Source: Pseudomonadota bacterium
Lineage (GTDB): Bacteria > Pseudomonadota > Gammaproteobacteria > Acidiferrobacterales > UBA6901
DNA length: 17,293 nucleotides
Direction of reading: 5' to 3'
NCBI GenBank assembly: GCA_021783175.1
Contig: JAJXUF010000065.1
Location: forward strand, 1-17,293
Shown: one piece after another, positions 1 to 8,049 of the stretch
How the letters are laid out: each line of letters begins with the position of its first letter
Numbering within the stretch: position 1 is the first letter of the stretch
Made by a program: the position numbers and the translations under genes
Notes under the pieces: generated by a model
What the model was told of the DNA's origin: nothing
Databases searched by the model: none
Seen by the model: the letters and a program-made list of their open reading frames with translations, nothing else

Positions 1-257
1 TCGCTCACAATCAGATCCGCGACCCTTTCCGTGAGCGTCTCGACCAGCTGGAAGCTCGATTCGCCGACAAAGGCAATAACGCGTTTCGCTACCGCCTTGT
101 AATTGAGCGTATCTTCAATGCTGTCGCTGGCCGCTGCACGGCGGACGTCCACCGCCATGTCGAGGTGGATCGTAATGGCCTGGGTCGTACGCCGTTCCCA
201 TTCCCAGATGCCGATAATGCAGTCGACCTTGAGGTCGTGAAGATAGATCAGATCCAT
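1..257 (-). CDS. folB: Dihydroneopterin aldolase FolB (partial, 3' end outside window)
   Basis: FolB converts dihydroneopterin to 6-hydroxymethyl-dihydropterin plus glycolaldehyde in cytosolic folate synthesis. The visible 85 residues start MDLIYLHDLKVDCIIGIWEW and continue with ERRTTQ, a DTLNYKAVAKRV stretch and a VGESSFQLVETLTERVAD segment; these match the family's N-terminal strand, the G-x-x-x-x-ER-x-x-Q region and the LxE-containing helix. The start ATG is at 257-255. The family is usually about 115-125 residues, so roughly the last third is cut off by the window edge. It is divergent from plsY with an 88-bp gap, the arrangement common in proteobacteria. Identification is firm. Confidence 0.93.
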   Translation of the reverse strand, partial: MDLIYLHDLKVDCIIGIWEWERRTTQAITIHLDMAVDVRRAAASDSIEDTLNYKAVAKRVIAFVGESSFQLVETLTERVADLIVS

Positions 258-281
258 AGGCAGATTCGTTGTCTCCAGCCG

Positions 282-310
282 ACTATATCGGAATCGTGCA
301 GGGATGTCTT
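282..310 (-). promoter_or_regulatory. Putative sigma70 promoter of folB
   Basis: Read on the minus strand, AAGACA (310-305) and TATAGT (287-282) are separated by 17 bp, giving a predicted start about 20 bp before the folB ATG. The -35 matches 4 of 6 and the -10 matches 5 of 6 consensus positions. This is pattern-based only. Confidence 0.4.
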
Positions 311-345
311 GACGCCGCGCCAATTAACCCTTCCAATAGCGCGCC

Positions 346-930
346 ATGATGACCTACGTACTGCCGCTCATTGCCTATCTAATCGGATCTGTCTCGTCCG
401 CAATCGTCGTATCGAAACTCATGGGATTGCAGGATCCGCGCGCAGTGGGCTCGAAGAATCCAGGGGCAACCAATGTCCTGCGCTACGGCGGCAAGAAGGC
501 GGCGGCGTTCACCCTCCTCGGCGATGTTCTGAAGGGCGTGCTTCCCGTTGTTCTTGCACGGGCTTTGAAAGTGGATCCAACGACGCTGGCGCTCGTCATG
601 CTGGCTGCTTTCCTGGGACATCTTTACCCGGTTTATCACGGCTTCCGTGGCGGCAAGGGCGTTGCAACAGCGATAGGGGTGATTACGGCGGTCAACCCCT
701 GGGTTGGACTGGCGCTTGTCGTCACCTGGTTTGTAATGACCCTTCTTTTTCGCTACTCCTCCTTGTCAGCCATCACTGCGGCGTTGCTTGCCCCGGTTTA
801 CGTGTGGTACCTGATACCGGCACCGCCGCTGCTCATTGCCACTTGCGTCATGGTCACATTGCTGGTCTGGCGCCACCGCAACAATATCCGCAAACTGCTT
901 AGCGGAACGGAAGACAAAATCCGGTTTTGA
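346..930 (+). CDS. plsY: Glycerol-3-phosphate acyltransferase PlsY
   Basis: PlsY is the integral inner-membrane enzyme that moves an acyl group from acyl-phosphate to the sn-1 position of glycerol-3-phosphate, making lysophosphatidate. The 194-residue product has the hallmark conserved loops: GSKNPGATNVLRYGGKK near residues 36-52 and HLYPVYHGFRGGKGVATAIG near residues 92-111. Between and after them lie about five hydrophobic segments, starting with YVLPLIAYLIGSVSSAIVV at the N terminus. Length fits the family (about 190-210). Two ATG codons sit in tandem at 346 and 349; 346 is used here but either is possible. It converges with tsaD downstream (203-bp gap, no clear terminator seen). Confidence 0.96.
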   Translation: MMTYVLPLIAYLIGSVSSAIVVSKLMGLQDPRAVGSKNPGATNVLRYGGKKAAAFTLLGDVLKGVLPVVLARALKVDPTTLALVMLAAFLGHLYPVYHGFRGGKGVATAIGVITAVNPWVGLALVVTWFVMTLLFRYSSLSAITAALLAPVYVWYLIPAPPLLIATCVMVTLLVWRHRNNIRKLLSGTEDKIRF

Positions 931-1133
931 GCGCAATGCCGACCGTCCTGGATCATGCAGAACATTGCCAGGTGCGGGCGGAATCCGAGTAGCGGACTGC
1001 ATTGTTCACGCATTCCGTTGATCAGTTTTGCGGCGCCGGCCGATCGACTGTACGGTTGCATCAACCGGTTATTGTTTACCTTACTCCTGCACCCAATTGA
1101 TCTTGAAGCCAGCTTCCCGTCAAGTGACCGGTA

Positions 1134-2192
1134 TCACGATGGTGCCGAGCGCTTTGGCGGCATGCCCGATTTTGTCTGTGCCACCGGAACAAGTTCATCC
1201 AGTGACCAGCGCGGACGGGCACCGAAACCAGGTCCCTGGCGCTCGCCCGCTGCAAGACGCAGGCTCCCTGCATAGGCAATCATCGCGCCATTGTCGGTGC
1301 AGAATTCAGGGCGCGGAAAAAAGACTCTGGTCGCCACGCTTGTAGCGGCCGCCGCCAGGCGCTGGCGCAACAGCAAGTTGGCGCCAACTCCCCCGGCGAC
1401 GACGAGTCGCCGGTAGCCGGTGATGGCCAGTGCGCGTTGGCACTTGATAACCAGTGTGTCTACGGCCGCCTCCTGAAAGGCGCAGGCGATGTCGGCAATA
1501 GTCTGTTGATTCAGTGTTTGCTGTTTTGCGGCAAGCAGCGCGGCAGTCTTGAGGCCACTGAAGCTGAAGCTCAAGCCCGGCCGGTCTGTCATCGGACGGG
1601 GAAAGTTGAATCGGCCGGGTACACCGGTCAGTGCCGCATTCGCGATGGCTGGCCCTCCCGGGTAGCCCAGCCCCAGGATTTTGGCCGTTTTGTCGAATGC
1701 TTCGCCGACTGCGTCATCCACCGATTCCCCAAGGATCGCGTAGTCACCAAGGCCGCGAATATCGGCAAGCAGGGTGTGTCCGCCTGAAACCAGCAGGGCC
1801 AGGAAGGGAAAAGCGGGGGGCTCGTCTTCGAGCATAGGGGCCAGCAGATGCCCCTCCATGTGGTGAATGGCGACGGCCGGGATACGCCAGGACCAGGCCA
1901 GGCTTTGGCCGATGGCCGCGCCGACGAGCAGCGCTCCCGCAAGACCCGGTCCGGCGGTATAGGCGACCCCCTGCAGTTCGGCGGGACGCGTAGCGCAAAT
2001 GGTCAGGACCTCCCGTACCAAAGGCAGCACCTTGCGTATGTGATCGCGCGAAGCCAGTTCTGGCACGACCCCGCCATATTCGGCATGCAGGCTGGTTTGG
2101 GAATAAAGACGATGGCCCAGTAGCCCGATTTGCGAGTCATAGACGGCAACGCCGGTGTCATCGCAGGAGGTTTCGATGCCTAGGACGCGCAT
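1134..2192 (-). CDS. tsaD: tRNA N6-adenosine threonylcarbamoyltransferase TsaD
   Basis: TsaD transfers the threonylcarbamoyl group to A37 of ANN-decoding tRNAs, working with TsaB and TsaE. The ASKHA-fold start [19 protein letters not shown] is clear. Metal-ligand histidines H111 and H115 lie in [10 protein letters not shown], followed by [10 protein letters not shown], then [14 protein letters not shown], and C-terminally [12 protein letters not shown] and [13 protein letters not shown]. The product is 352 residues, normal for the family. The frame is open up to 2243, but the extra 17 residues are not conserved, so the ATG at 2192 is chosen. It is divergent from rpsU, as in many proteobacteria, and a longer start would overlap the rpsU promoter. 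Confidence 0.96.
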   Translation of the reverse strand: MRVLGIETSCDDTGVAVYDSQIGLLGHRLYSQTSLHAEYGGVVPELASRDHIRKVLPLVREVLTICATRPAELQGVAYTAGPGLAGALLVGAAIGQSLAWSWRIPAVAIHHMEGHLLAPMLEDEPPAFPFLALLVSGGHTLLADIRGLGDYAILGESVDDAVGEAFDKTAKILGLGYPGGPAIANAALTGVPGRFNFPRPMTDRPGLSFSFSGLKTAALLAAKQQTLNQQTIADIACAFQEAAVDTLVIKCQRALAITGYRRLVVAGGVGANLLLRQRLAAAATSVATRVFFPRPEFCTDNGAMIAYAGSLRLAAGERQGPGFGARPRWSLDELVPVAQTKSGMPPKRSAPS

Positions 2193-2226
2193 GGAGTGGG
2201 GCTGGGATCTGGGTTGGTCGGGTTGG

Positions 2227-2255
2227 GTGACAAAAACCGGCATATTCTATATTAT
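2227..2255 (+). promoter_or_regulatory. Putative sigma70 promoter of the rpsU-dnaG-rpoD operon
   Basis: GTGACA (2227-2232) and TATTAT (2250-2255) are spaced by exactly 17 bp, each matching 5 of 6 consensus bases. The predicted start near 2262 would leave a leader of about 50 nt before rpsU. Its location at the head of the macromolecular-synthesis operon supports it. Confidence 0.65.
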
Positions 2256-2313
2256 TCGCGGTTCGCCGTTTAGGTGCGGCTACCAATTAACCGTTTTTTG
2301 AGGAAAGACATTA

Positions 2314-2529
2314 ATGCCGACAGTCCGGGTAAAGGAACACGAGCCCTTTGAAGTTGCTCTGCGTCGTTTCCGGCGCTCCTGCGAAAAGGCCGGAGTCTTC
2401 GCCGAAATCCGTCGCCGGGAGTTCTATGAGAAACCGACCACGGTGCGCAAGCGCAAAGCCGCGGCGGCTCGCAAGCGCGAACTGAAGAAGCTTTCCCGAA
2501 TCAGCGCCCGCACTACCCGTCTTTATTGA
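2314..2529 (+). CDS. rpsU: 30S ribosomal protein S21
   Basis: S21 is a small basic protein of the 30S subunit involved in translation initiation. The 71 residues begin [20 protein letters not shown] and continue [20 protein letters not shown], then a very basic helix rich in K and R that ends TTRLY; this matches S21 over its whole length. A strong ribosome binding site GAGGAAAG lies about 5-12 bases before the ATG. It is the first gene of the operon with yqeY, dnaG and rpoD. Confidence 0.98.
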   Translation: MPTVRVKEHEPFEVALRRFRRSCEKAGVFAEIRRREFYEKPTTVRKRKAAAARKRELKKLSRISARTTRLY

Positions 2530-2557
2530 GTCGACGATCGGTCCCGAGGAACAGGCA

Positions 2558-3010
2558 GTGAACCTAAAGGACAGGATCAAGGATGACATGAAGGATGCGA
2601 TGCGCAGCAAGGACCAGGCGCGCCTCGAGCCCATCCGCATGCTCCTGGCCGCGGTTCAAAGGCGCGAAGTCGACGAGCGTATCACCTTGGACGACAGTCA
2701 GGTGATGGCAGTGGCAGAGAAGCTCATCCGTCAGGGGCGCGACTCGATCGAGCAGTTTCAGAAGGGGGGACGTCAGGATCTGGTGGACAAGGAAAGCCGC
2801 GACGTCGCGATCTGGCAATCCTATCTCCCCGAGCAACTGAGTGAGGCGGCAATTGACCAGATGATTGCCAAGGCGATCGCTGACACCGGTGCGGCCGGCA
2901 TGAAGGATATGGGCAAGGTCGTCGCCAGTCTTAAACCCGGCCTGCAGGGCCGGGCCGATATGGGGAAAGTCAGCGGTAAGGTCAAGGCGATGCTGGCCGC
3001 TAAGGGATAG
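2558..3010 (+). CDS. GatB/YqeY-domain protein
   Basis: The 150-residue product matches the stand-alone YqeY family over its full length: NLKDRIKDDMKDAMRSKD at the start, RMLLAAVQRREVDERI, LIRQGRDSIEQFQKGGR, IWQSYLPEQLSE, and a C-terminal half with MKDMGKVVASL and RADMGKVSGKVKAML. The C-terminal part resembles the tRNA-binding tail of GatB, subunit of the Asp/Glu-tRNA amidotransferase, but the function of the stand-alone protein is not settled. The start codon is GTG at 2558, preceded by CCCGAGGA; it lies 28 bp after rpsU. A gene of this family between rpsU and dnaG is common in beta- and gammaproteobacteria. Confidence 0.93.
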   Translation: MNLKDRIKDDMKDAMRSKDQARLEPIRMLLAAVQRREVDERITLDDSQVMAVAEKLIRQGRDSIEQFQKGGRQDLVDKESRDVAIWQSYLPEQLSEAAIDQMIAKAIADTGAAGMKDMGKVVASLKPGLQGRADMGKVSGKVKAMLAAKG

Positions 3011-3036
3011 GCCTCGCGGTCAGTATGTGCAAATCC

Positions 3037-3051
3037 GGCCGTGTTTCGGCC
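3037..3051 (+). promoter_or_regulatory. Intercistronic hairpin between yqeY-like gene and dnaG
   Basis: GGCCG - TGTTT - CGGCC forms a compact GC-rich stem of 5 bp with a 5-nt loop, 16 bp before the dnaG ATG. It has no U tract, so it is more likely an mRNA processing or attenuation element than a full terminator. A terminator or processing site is known in this operon before dnaG in enterobacteria; equivalence here is inferred. Confidence 0.35.
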
Positions 3052-3067
3052 CTGATAAAGTAGGTTC

Positions 3068-4858
3068 ATGGCGGGCAGGATCCCGGAGCAGTTTGTCAAC
3101 GAGCTGTTGGCGCGGGTCGATATAGTGGACGTGATCGATTCCCGCGTGCCGTTGCGCCGGGCGGGGAAGGATTTCAAGGCCTGTTGCCCATTTCACGAAG
3201 AAAAGACCCCCTCATTTACCGTCAGCCAGGACAAGCAGTTCTATCACTGCTTCGGCTGCGGCGCACACGGCAGTGCAATCGGTTTTCTCATGGAGTACGA
3301 GCGTCTGAGTTTTCCGGAGGCAGTGGAAGATTTGGCGGCGCGAGCCGGCATGACCGTGCCGCGCGACGCCCACAGCCCGAAATTACCCCAGGCACAGCCG
3401 GACGAGTTGGCTGGCGCCAGTGACATACTTTTGCGTGCGGACCGCTATTACCGGCGTCAGTTGCGGGAACACCCACAAGCGCAGGAAGCAGTTACCTATC
3501 TCAAGGGAAGGGGCCTTACCGGTGAAATTGCGGCCGAATTTGGTTTGGGTTATGCCCCGGATGGTTGGGACAATGTGGTCCGGGCGCTAGGCCAGGATGC
3601 CACGAGTCAGCAGGCGCTGCTCACCGCCGGCCTTGCGGTCAAAAGGGACAATGGGGGTTTCTACGACCGGTTTCGCCACCGTGTCATGTTCCCGATCCAC
3701 GATTATCGCGGGCGCATCGTCGGATTTGGCGGTCGCGTGCTGGACCAGGGCGAACCGAAATATCTCAATTCGCCCGAAACCCCGTTGTTTCACAAGGGGC
3801 GCGAACTCTACGGACTATTTCGTGCACGCGATGCCATTCGGCGGGAAAACCGGGCACTCGTTGTTGAAGGCTACATGGACGTCGTGGCGCTGGCCCAGTA
3901 CGGATTCGACTACGCCGTGGCGACGCTCGGAACGGCTACCACCCGCGACCACCTTGAACGACTCTTTCGTTTCGTTCCGGAAGTGGTGTTCTGCTTCGAT
4001 GGCGACCGAGCTGGCCGTGAAGCCGCTTGGCGGGCCTTGGGAAATGCCCTGCCGGTGTTGCATGAAGGCCGCCAGATTAGTTTTCTTTTCCTGCCGGAGG
4101 GGGAGGACCCAGACAGCTTGGTTCGCAAAGAGGGGCTGACGGCGTTCACTGAGCGCCTCACTGGTGCCTTGTCCTTGCCCGATTACCTCTTTCAAACCCT
4201 GGTCGGGCAAGTCGATCTTACCCGCCTGGACGGACGAGCCCGGCTCGTGGAACTTGCTCGGCCCCTCTTGTCTAATGTTGCCCAAGGCGCGTTGCGCGAG
4301 CTAATGCTGGCTCGACTGGCCGATCTTAGCCGTCTGCCGCTGGAAAAGTTGTCTAAACTTGTAGATAGCCCGCGGGAGCCACAGGGAAATCCCGTAGGGC
4401 GGAAAGGGGTACGGCCGTCCACGGCAATGCCGTCCCTGGTGCAAAATGCAGTGGCGTTGCTGCTGCAGCACCCGCAGCTTGGGCGACTGGTAGGTGACCC
4501 AGAGGTATTTTTAGTCTCGGATGGGCCAGGAATTCCGCTGCTAGTGGCCATTATGCGGTTATTAAATGCCCAGCCTGACTTGAAAACAGGTAGTATTATT
4601 GAGCATTTTCGTGATAGTGAGTACCAACGTCATATCGGTCGGTTGGCGGCAAGGGAACACCCCATGCACCAGCAGAACGTCGAAGCTGAATTTACCGATT
4701 TACTATGGCAGCTGCGCCGCGAGGCCAATAGCCAGCAGATTGAGCGTTTGTCCAGCAAAGAGCTCCAAAGTCTCAGCCCCGAGGAAAAGGCCGAACTTCA
4801 GCGCCTGTTGGACGAAAAACGCGATTTTGAGCGTCACAAGCTCTCCCCGAGGCCTTGA
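3068..4858 (+). CDS. dnaG: DNA primase DnaG
   Basis: DnaG makes RNA primers at the replication fork and is recruited by the DnaB helicase. The 596-residue product has the N-terminal CHC2 zinc-binding domain with C40, H43, C61 and C64. The catalytic TOPRIM core has E267 in VVEGYMD and D311 and D313 in FDGDRAG, and there is a C-terminal helical region for DnaB contact. The metal residues line up with those of the E. coli enzyme within two positions. Length is typical (about 580-620). The ATG at 3068 starts MAGRIPEQFVNELL, the expected beginning. It lies 57 bp after the yqeY-like gene and 79 bp before rpoD. Confidence 0.97.
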   Translation: MAGRIPEQFVNELLARVDIVDVIDSRVPLRRAGKDFKACCPFHEEKTPSFTVSQDKQFYHCFGCGAHGSAIGFLMEYERLSFPEAVEDLAARAGMTVPRDAHSPKLPQAQPDELAGASDILLRADRYYRRQLREHPQAQEAVTYLKGRGLTGEIAAEFGLGYAPDGWDNVVRALGQDATSQQALLTAGLAVKRDNGGFYDRFRHRVMFPIHDYRGRIVGFGGRVLDQGEPKYLNSPETPLFHKGRELYGLFRARDAIRRENRALVVEGYMDVVALAQYGFDYAVATLGTATTRDHLERLFRFVPEVVFCFDGDRAGREAAWRALGNALPVLHEGRQISFLFLPEGEDPDSLVRKEGLTAFTERLTGALSLPDYLFQTLVGQVDLTRLDGRARLVELARPLLSNVAQGALRELMLARLADLSRLPLEKLSKLVDSPREPQGNPVGRKGVRPSTAMPSLVQNAVALLLQHPQLGRLVGDPEVFLVSDGPGIPLLVAIMRLLNAQPDLKTGSIIEHFRDSEYQRHIGRLAAREHPMHQQNVEAEFTDLLWQLRREANSQQIERLSSKELQSLSPEEKAELQRLLDEKRDFERHKLSPRP

Positions 4859-4863
4859 AAGTC

Positions 4864-4892
4864 TTGGGGGAAGACGTCATTTCGTCTAAAAT
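4864..4892 (+). promoter_or_regulatory. Possible internal promoter for rpoD, with overlapping hairpin
   Basis: TTGGGG (4864-4869) and TAAAAT (4887-4892) are 17 bp apart. The spacer contains a hairpin, AGACG (4872-4876) with CGTCT (4883-4887). The region may therefore end dnaG transcripts, start rpoD ones, or both. The -35 is poor. Confidence 0.35.
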
Positions 4893-4937
4893 GGAACGTT
4901 ATTTTGTAATTTTCTTCTGAACCGGATTCCGCACGCT

Positions 4938-6785
4938 ATGGATCAAGAAACTCAACGTCTGCAGCTCAAAAAACTCATCATTCAGGGTAAGGAGCAGGGG
5001 TTCCTTACATATCGTGATATCAACGATCACCTGCCAGAGGGTGTGCACGACACAGACCAGATTGAAGCCGTGATCAACATGATCAACGACATGGGGATCG
5101 AGGTCTATGACCAGGCCCCAGATCCGGACACGCTGCTGCTCAAGACTGAGGCTGTTGCCCCTGAAGACGAGGAAGTGGCCGAGGAAGCCGAACAGGTCCT
5201 GGTCTCTGCCGTCGAAAACGAATTCGGTCGCACCACCGACCCCGTGCGTATGTACATGCGCGAAATGGGAACTGTCGAGCTGCTGACGCGGGAAGGTGAA
5301 ATCGAGCTCGCCAAGCGTATCGAAGACGGCATCCGCCAGAGCACAGAAGCAATTGCTACTTGCCCTGCCACGATTACCGACGTCCTGCGCATGATGGACA
5401 CGGTTGAAGCCGAGCAAATGCGCCTGACTGATCTGGTCGTGGATTTCATCGACCCCAATGCGATCGATGAACCGCCGCCGGAGATGCTGAGCGATGAAAG
5501 CCGCGCGGCTGCTGCCGAAGAATCTGACGACGAAGCAGATGACGAGAGCGGCGGCGCGAGCGCAGACGAAGAAGGCGGCCCCGATCGCGAGGAAGCGCTG
5601 GCGCGTTTCGCACGCATTCGCAAGCTGCATGCCAGTTTGACCAAGGCTCTGGAAAAGAAGGGCTTCGGCAGTCCCGAGGCGGCGAAAATCCAGAGCAAGC
5701 TGGCGGACGAATTTCTGCAGATCAAGTTCGTATCCAAGCAGATCAACCGTCTGGTGGAGCAGGTTCGTTCGCTCGTGGATCAGGCGCGCGAACAGGAAAA
5801 GATCATCATGGACATTTGCGTCAGCAAAGCACGCTTGCCGCGCAAACTTTTCCTCAAGACGTTCCCTGGGCACGAGGCCAACCCGCGCTGGATCAAGAAG
5901 ATCCTCAAGTCGGGCGAATGCAACGTCGACGCAATCGAACGCAACATGACGGTCATTACGGCTGCGCAGAATCGCCTTGCACAGCTGCAAGAGCGCGTCG
6001 GCATGCCAGTCAGCGATCTTAAGGAAGTGAACCGGCGTATGTCGATCGGCGAGGCCAAGGCGCGGCGCGCGAAAAAGGAAATGGTGGAGGCAAACCTGCG
6101 CCTAGTGATCTCAATCGCCAAGAAGTACACGAACCGCGGCCTGCAGTTCCTGGATCTGATCCAGGAAGGCAACATCGGCCTGATGAAGGCAGTGGACAAG
6201 TTCGAATACCGCCGTGGCTACAAGTTCTCGACGTATGCGACCTGGTGGATACGCCAGGCAATTACGCGCTCGATCGCCGATCAGGCACGCACCATCCGCA
6301 TTCCGGTGCACATGATCGAAACGATCAACAAGCTGAACCGCATCTCGCGCCAGATGTTGCAGGAGATGGGGCGTGAGCCGACGCCGGAGGAGCTGGCGGT
6401 GCGCATGGAGATGCCCGAGGACAAGATCCGCAAGGTGCTCAAGATCGCGAAGGAGCCGATTTCCATGGAAACTCCGATCGGCGACGACGAAGATTCGCAC
6501 CTTGGGGATTTCGTCGAGGATACAAGCATCACAGCGCCGACTGACGCTGCGACGCTTGCCGGCCTCAAGAATGCGACGAGCGAGATTCTCAATACGCTGA
6601 CGCCGCGCGAAGCAAAGGTCCTGCGGATGCGCTTTGGCATCGATATGAATACCGACCACACGCTGGAAGAGGTTGGCAAGCAGTTCGATGTGACGCGCGA
6701 ACGCATCCGGCAGATCGAGGCCAAGGCACTGCGCAAACTGCGGCATCCGAGTCGCTCCGATCACCTCCGCAGTTTCCTGGACTGA
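4938..6785 (+). CDS. rpoD: RNA polymerase primary sigma factor RpoD (sigma70)
   Basis: RpoD is the housekeeping sigma factor directing RNA polymerase to -35/-10 promoters. The 615 residues carry all regions in order. Region 1.1 is at the N terminus ([20 protein letters not shown]). Region 1.2 follows ([20 protein letters not shown], about residues 98-117). A non-conserved acidic stretch lies at about 188-216. Region 2 has [20 protein letters not shown] from about 386 and the -10 reading motif [17 protein letters not shown]. Regions 3 and 4 follow, with the -35-binding helix [18 protein letters not shown] starting at 585. Length is nearly that of the E. coli protein. The acidic stretch is low-complexity but normal for the family. 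Confidence 0.98.
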   Translation: MDQETQRLQLKKLIIQGKEQGFLTYRDINDHLPEGVHDTDQIEAVINMINDMGIEVYDQAPDPDTLLLKTEAVAPEDEEVAEEAEQVLVSAVENEFGRTTDPVRMYMREMGTVELLTREGEIELAKRIEDGIRQSTEAIATCPATITDVLRMMDTVEAEQMRLTDLVVDFIDPNAIDEPPPEMLSDESRAAAAEESDDEADDESGGASADEEGGPDREEALARFARIRKLHASLTKALEKKGFGSPEAAKIQSKLADEFLQIKFVSKQINRLVEQVRSLVDQAREQEKIIMDICVSKARLPRKLFLKTFPGHEANPRWIKKILKSGECNVDAIERNMTVITAAQNRLAQLQERVGMPVSDLKEVNRRMSIGEAKARRAKKEMVEANLRLVISIAKKYTNRGLQFLDLIQEGNIGLMKAVDKFEYRRGYKFSTYATWWIRQAITRSIADQARTIRIPVHMIETINKLNRISRQMLQEMGREPTPEELAVRMEMPEDKIRKVLKIAKEPISMETPIGDDEDSHLGDFVEDTSITAPTDAATLAGLKNATSEILNTLTPREAKVLRMRFGIDMNTDHTLEEVGKQFDVTRERIRQIEAKALRKLRHPSRSDHLRSFLD

Positions 6786-6792
6786 AGGGACC

Positions 6793-6823
6793 TTCTCCTC
6801 CTCCCGTAAAAGGGGGAGGAGAA
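6793..6823 (+). terminator. Hairpin terminator candidate after rpoD
   Basis: TTCTCCTCC (6793-6801) pairs perfectly with GGAGGAGAA (6815-6823); additional CCC/GGG pairing lies inside with one bulged T and a GTAAAA loop. It begins 8 bp after the rpoD stop. A following U tract is lacking, so it may act as a 3' end stabiliser as well as a terminator. Confidence 0.55.
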
Positions 6824-6847
6824 ATGCTGTTGCCGGTGCCGGAACGG

Positions 6848-6866
6848 CAGATTCAGTTCGAATCTG
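6848..6866 (+). terminator. Second hairpin after rpoD
   Basis: CAGATTC (6848-6854) and GAATCTG (6860-6866) form a perfect 7-bp stem with an AGTTC loop, followed by GTCTTTC. It could be a backup terminator between rpoD and the tRNA gene. The short T run makes this a modest call. Confidence 0.4.
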
Positions 6867-7003
6867 GTCTTTCATCGTGATTCGGACGCGGCTCCTTTCC
6901 TCCATATCGATCAGCCGGGGTTTCTGTGTTCGGTTCCATGAGCAACGAATAGCGCCTTCGGCCAAAAACAACTGGCAAAGTGCTGATTCCTGGCATCCAA
7001 TGC

Positions 7004-7012
7004 TGGTAGAAT
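7004..7012 (+). promoter_or_regulatory. Extended -10 promoter element of the tRNA gene
   Basis: TG-G-TAGAAT (7004-7012) is an extended -10 element placed 10 bp before the tRNA 5' end, which leaves room for a very short leader. The -35 position at 17-bp spacing reads TGATTC, a weak match. Confidence 0.45.
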
Positions 7013-7022
7013 TGTCACCCAT

Positions 7023-7339
7023 GGGCCTGTAGCTCAGTCGGTTAGAGCAGGGGACTCATCACAATGGTGCGCTCACATCGACAAGGTGTGAGATGAACGG
7101 GATGAATTCAGGGAAACCGTAGCAATTCGGTTGCCGGCAATCCTGAGCCAAGCCGGAGGTACACCGCCGGAAGGTGCAGAGACTACCTGAGGACTTGAGT
7201 GTCCTTAATAACAGGCTCGAGCGTCCCGCACCCTAACGACGCAAGAACGTCGCGGGTGATGAGATAGTCCACTCCTGTCGGAAACGGCGGGAATTAGTGA
7301 ATCCCTTGGTCGAAGGTTCGAGTCCTTCCGGGCCCACCA
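7023..7339 (+). tRNA. tRNA-Ile2 (anticodon CAT, lysidine type), split by a group I intron
   Basis: The exons are 7023-7059 and 7300-7339. Joined, they give a 77-nt tRNA. The acceptor stem is GGGCCTG with CGGGCCC, the D stem GCTC/GAGC, the anticodon stem GGGGA with TCCCT around loop CTCATAA, and the T arm GAAGG-TTCGAGT-CCTTC. It ends in A73 plus an encoded CCA. The CAT anticodon could also mean Met, but the GGGCCTG acceptor, the GGGGACTCATAATCCCT arm and the rpoD-proximal position are those of the AUA-reading tRNA-Ile whose C34 is changed to lysidine by TilS. The insertion falls directly after anticodon base T36. Without removal of the insert, the anticodon loop cannot form. Confidence 0.93.
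7060..7299 (+). ncRNA. Group I self-splicing intron in the tRNA-Ile2 anticodon loop
   Basis: The insert is 240 nt, with the 5' exon ending in T (7059) and the intron ending in G (7299), as group I introns require. P1 may pair CAT (7057-7059) with GTG (7067-7069), giving the U-G wobble at the splice site. P2 pairs CTCACA (7072-7077) with TGTGAG (7087-7092). P4 pairs TTCAGG (7107-7112) with CCTGAG (7142-7147). P5 pairs CCG/CGG and GCAA/TTGC inside 7117-7137. P7 pairs GACTA (7181-7185) with TAGTC (7265-7269). The core strings GTGCAGAGACTA and GATGAGATAGTCC are the typical R and S elements. No homing endonuclease frame is present. Introns of this sort (IC3 subgroup) are known at the same site in tRNA-Ile(CAU) of Azoarcus, where the intron is slightly shorter; the subgroup here is inferred. 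Confidence 0.93.
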
Positions 7340-7641
7340 CTTTCACATCCTCAAAGCCAACAGCACACGACGCTGGGGCGATCGGGGCCGGGACTAATCC
7401 CAAGTCCGTCACCGTCCGGGCGACGATCTAGTGATCCTGCGCACGGGCGCAAGGGCATTCAAGGCGTATTCAAGCCACAAAGCGGTTTCCAAAAGCCAGT
7501 CATTTTTGGTACCCATTGGCGTAATCGGTGCTACAGACGGGAAGTGCAATACAACTTGCTTCGGCGCTCTCGCATTAGAGCAAAAACAACGACGGTCGCG
7601 CCACTATGCTGTTGTGTGGGACAGAGTCGCAGAATGTTATT
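7340..7641. other. About 300 bp without a recognisable gene
   Basis: Only short frames lacking family-like motifs or a ribosome binding site are seen here. No integrase fragment and no duplicated tRNA 3' end could be found, so there is no direct sign of an element integrated at the tRNA. Confidence 0.5.
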
Positions 7642-7658
7642 TTTAAGGAATGCTTAAG
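7642..7658 (+). promoter_or_regulatory. PmrA/QseB-type response-regulator box upstream of the PepSY gene
   Basis: TTTAAG (7642-7647), five bases, then CTTAAG (7653-7658) is a direct repeat with an 11-bp period, matching the YTTAAK-N5-YTTAAK pattern known for PmrA-class OmpR-family regulators. A -10-like GTTATT lies 18 bp after the second half-site, the geometry expected for activation from a box over the -35 region. The gene start is about 65 bp downstream. No regulator gene is in the window. Confidence 0.45.
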
Positions 7659-7722
7659 AAAGTTTCTTTACACTGGGTTATTGCCAGTAAATGCGGAAAT
7701 GCTTTTTTTAGAGGAGTACAGC

Positions 7723-8049
7723 ATGAAACTCAAACGTCGTATGGTAGTTGTCGCCGTGGCCATGTTGCCCATCTTCGGCTGGGCGATTGCGGGCTATGGA
7801 AGCTCGCATGTTCCCACAAAGCTTGCAACGCACGCGAAGGTTACGCTTGCCCAGGCACGTGCCAAGGCATTGAAGGCCTTCCCGGGGGCCAAAATCGTCA
7901 CTAAGGAGCTCGAGCAGGAGCATGGGGGAAGCGGGCTGCGCTATTCGTTTGACATGCGGCGCGGCAAGATCTGGCGCGAAGTGGGAATCGACGCCAATAC
8001 CGGCACGGTGCTGCAAAATAGCAAGGAGTCGGCCAACCCCACGGATTAG
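7723..8049 (+). CDS. Secreted PepSY-domain protein
   Basis: The 108-residue product has a signal peptide (MKLKRRMVVVAVAMLPIFGW, likely cut after AIA near residue 23). A single PepSY domain follows: KVTLAQARAKALKAFPGAK, then IVTKELEQEHGG, LRYSFDMRRGKIWREVGIDA and NTGTVLQN. PepSY domains are thought to modulate peptidases or act as periplasmic sensors or inhibitors; the role here is not known. The ATG at 7723 is chosen because GAGGAG at 7711-7716 is ideally placed and a signal peptide starts there; upstream in-frame codons have neither. Small PepSY genes are often targets of metal- or stress-sensing two-component systems, consistent with the box upstream. Confidence 0.88.
   Translation: MKLKRRMVVVAVAMLPIFGWAIAGYGSSHVPTKLATHAKVTLAQARAKALKAFPGAKIVTKELEQEHGGSGLRYSFDMRRGKIWREVGIDANTGTVLQNSKESANPTD

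Noticed and set aside
165..902. A 245-residue plus-strand frame overlapping folB and plsY
   Set aside because: It shares the DNA of plsY in another frame and has no motifs; both real genes are certain.
4899..5990. A 363-residue minus-strand frame opposite rpoD
   Set aside because: It lies wholly antisense to the strongly conserved rpoD gene (including regions 1 and 2) and shows no family motifs; GC-rich codon bias produces such frames.
6975..7022. Sigma54-like TGGCA...GC pattern before the tRNA gene
   Set aside because: Spacing between the GG and GC doublets is not the required 10 bp; an extended -10 sigma70 element explains the position better.
7340..7640. Possible integration scar of a mobile element at the tRNA 3' end
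   Set aside because: No duplicate of the tRNA 3' sequence and no integrase coding sequence could be found in the window.
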